Assembly: GCA_937982425.1 (NCBI GenBank)
Contig: CALJLT010000020.1
Span: forward strand, 1-61,701
Reading direction: 5' to 3'
From: an uncultured archaeon
GTDB lineage: Archaea > Nanobdellota > Nanobdellia > Pacearchaeales > GW2011-AR1
DNA: 61,701 nt
The notes beneath the pieces were generated by a model, which did not search any database, was not told where the DNA came from, and worked only from the letters and a program-made list of their open reading frames with translations. Shown here one piece after another: positions 61,113-61,701 of this stretch. Position 1 is the first letter of the stretch; each line of letters begins with the position of its first letter. Both the position numbers and the translations under genes were made by a program.

Positions 61113-61613
61113 ATGATTCAAATCAATTTAAATGGCAATTTAATCTCATCTAATTCAAAAGAAGCTTATTTTTTGGAAAAAACAAAAAAAATAGGGGAAA
61201 AACAAGAAGAAAAAATAATTTATTCAATTCCTGAATCTCTTTACTTATTGAAAAAAAATAAGGCAGAAATAAAAATTAGGAATAAAAAAATCGGTTTTGA
61301 AGAAGCATTAGAACATTTTTCAAAAAAAGATAAAAATTGTTTTAATAAATTTTTAGTTTATAGATCTTTAAGGGAAAAAGGATATATTCCCAAAGCGGGA
61401 TTGAAATTTGGAGCTGATTTTAGAATTTATGACAAAAATGAAAAACATTCAAAATGGATACTTTTAATAAAAAATAATAATGAAAAAATAAATTTGCAAG
61501 AATTCTCTAGCAAAAATAGAGTAGCACATTCAACTAAGAAAAAAATTCTCTTAGCAATTATTGATTCTGAAAAAGAAATCTTATTTTATGAAATAAATTG
61601 GATTAAAATTTAA
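61113..61613 (+). CDS. endA: tRNA-splicing endonuclease EndA
   Basis: A 166-residue enzyme that cuts archaeal tRNA (and rRNA) introns at bulge-helix-bulge motifs. Catalytic triad residues fit: Tyr106 in FGADFRIYDK, His112 in KHSKW, and a Lys in the run at 142-144 of VAHSTKKKILLAII. Short (single-domain) form, so a homotetramer as in Methanocaldococcus is likely. No introns are seen in the three tRNAs here, but the rRNA processing stems in this window would be candidate substrates. Confidence 0.93.
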   Translation: MIQINLNGNLISSNSKEAYFLEKTKKIGEKQEEKIIYSIPESLYLLKKNKAEIKIRNKKIGFEEALEHFSKKDKNCFNKFLVYRSLREKGYIPKAGLKFGADFRIYDKNEKHSKWILLIKNNNEKINLQEFSSKNRVAHSTKKKILLAIIDSEKEILFYEINWIKI

Positions 61614-61653
61614 ATATAACCTAAAAAACTTTATAACCTAAAGAAACCTTTTC

Positions 61654-61701
61654 AGATCGGAAGAGCGTCGTGTAGGGAAAGAGTGTAGATGTCGGTGGTC
61701 G
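61654..61701 (-). other. Illumina sequencing adapter (artefact)
   Basis: AGATCGGAAGAGCGTCGTGT and the bases that follow are the reverse complement of the universal Illumina adapter, with one difference from the standard (G for C near 61690). The genomic DNA ends at 61653. The genomic part 61614-61653 shows nothing recognisable. Confidence 0.98.

Overview
This looks like a contig from a small-genome DPANN archaeon, most likely of the Pacearchaeota/Woesearchaeota type; that placement is inferred from gene content, not computed. Archaeal markers are S6e, L40e, aIF1A, aIF2-gamma, aIF5A with deoxyhypusine synthase, TFE, GatD/GatE, tRNA endonuclease, wyosine enzymes Taw1 and Taw3, a KH (Dim2-like) protein and two FtsZ paralogues. 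DNA is AT-rich, genes are tightly packed and often overlap by 1-14 bases, and many promoters have a TATA box about 22-30 bases before the ATG, as expected for leaderless transcripts. Bacterial-looking genes are mixed in: a bacterial-type LeuRS, MnmA and DisA. The first 45 and last 48 bases are Illumina adapter, so both contig ends are technical.

Layout: 46-4044 (minus) truncated GNAT, MacB-like exporter and an OB-DHH (RecJ-like) protein. 4130-7181 (plus) S6e, stand-alone M41-like peptidase, aIF2-gamma, a tiny ORF and a Cas4/RecB-like nuclease. 7230-11216 (plus) an iron-sulfur/redox cluster: ArsR-type regulator, GNAT, IscS, a 34-aa Cys peptide, a DUF1858 protein, IscU, peroxiredoxin, a membrane HTH protein and a secreted Cys-rich peptide. 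11263-13545 enolase, S2 and a small protein. 13570-18626 the rRNA operon: 16S, tRNA-Ala, an unexpected ORF in the spacer, and 23S, with long complementary processing stems. 18688-31522 mostly information processing and cell division: Taw1, site-2 protease, L40e, aIF5A, FKBP, FtsZ1, aIF1A, KH protein, tRNA-Asn, MnmA, a SpeD-like protein, nitroreductase, FtsZ2, Taw3. 31639-35308 (plus) a coupled operon of two Ddl-like ATP-grasp ligases, a GNAT and lysine 2,3-aminomutase, partly bracketed by a 23-bp direct repeat. 35295-37871 (minus) an internally duplicated protein, UlaG-like hydrolase, a DHH phosphoesterase and a 28-aa acidic peptide. 38287-45751 (minus) AsnRS, AspRS, GatE and GatD with small membrane or lipoproteins and tRNA-Arg. 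45831-51318 ProRS, a hairpin array, a DHH phosphoesterase beside DisA, and deoxyhypusine synthase. 51409-61613 SpoIIM-like protein, rhomboid, TFE, a coiled-coil gene pair, a transglutaminase-like protein, LeuRS, an ABC-2 exporter and EndA.

How they fit together: most of the window is translation (four aminoacyl-tRNA synthetases, GatDE, tRNA modification and splicing, initiation factors, rRNA). The best candidates for new biology are the ATP-grasp/ATP-grasp/GNAT/KamA operon (predicted beta-lysine ligation or acetylation), the DisA-DHH pair (predicted cyclic-di-AMP turnover in an archaeon), the ORF inside the rRNA spacer, the SpeD paralogue with an altered processing residue, and the microproteins with unusually good Shine-Dalgarno sites. 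No CRISPR array, insertion sequence, 5S rRNA, SRP RNA or RNase P RNA was recognised.
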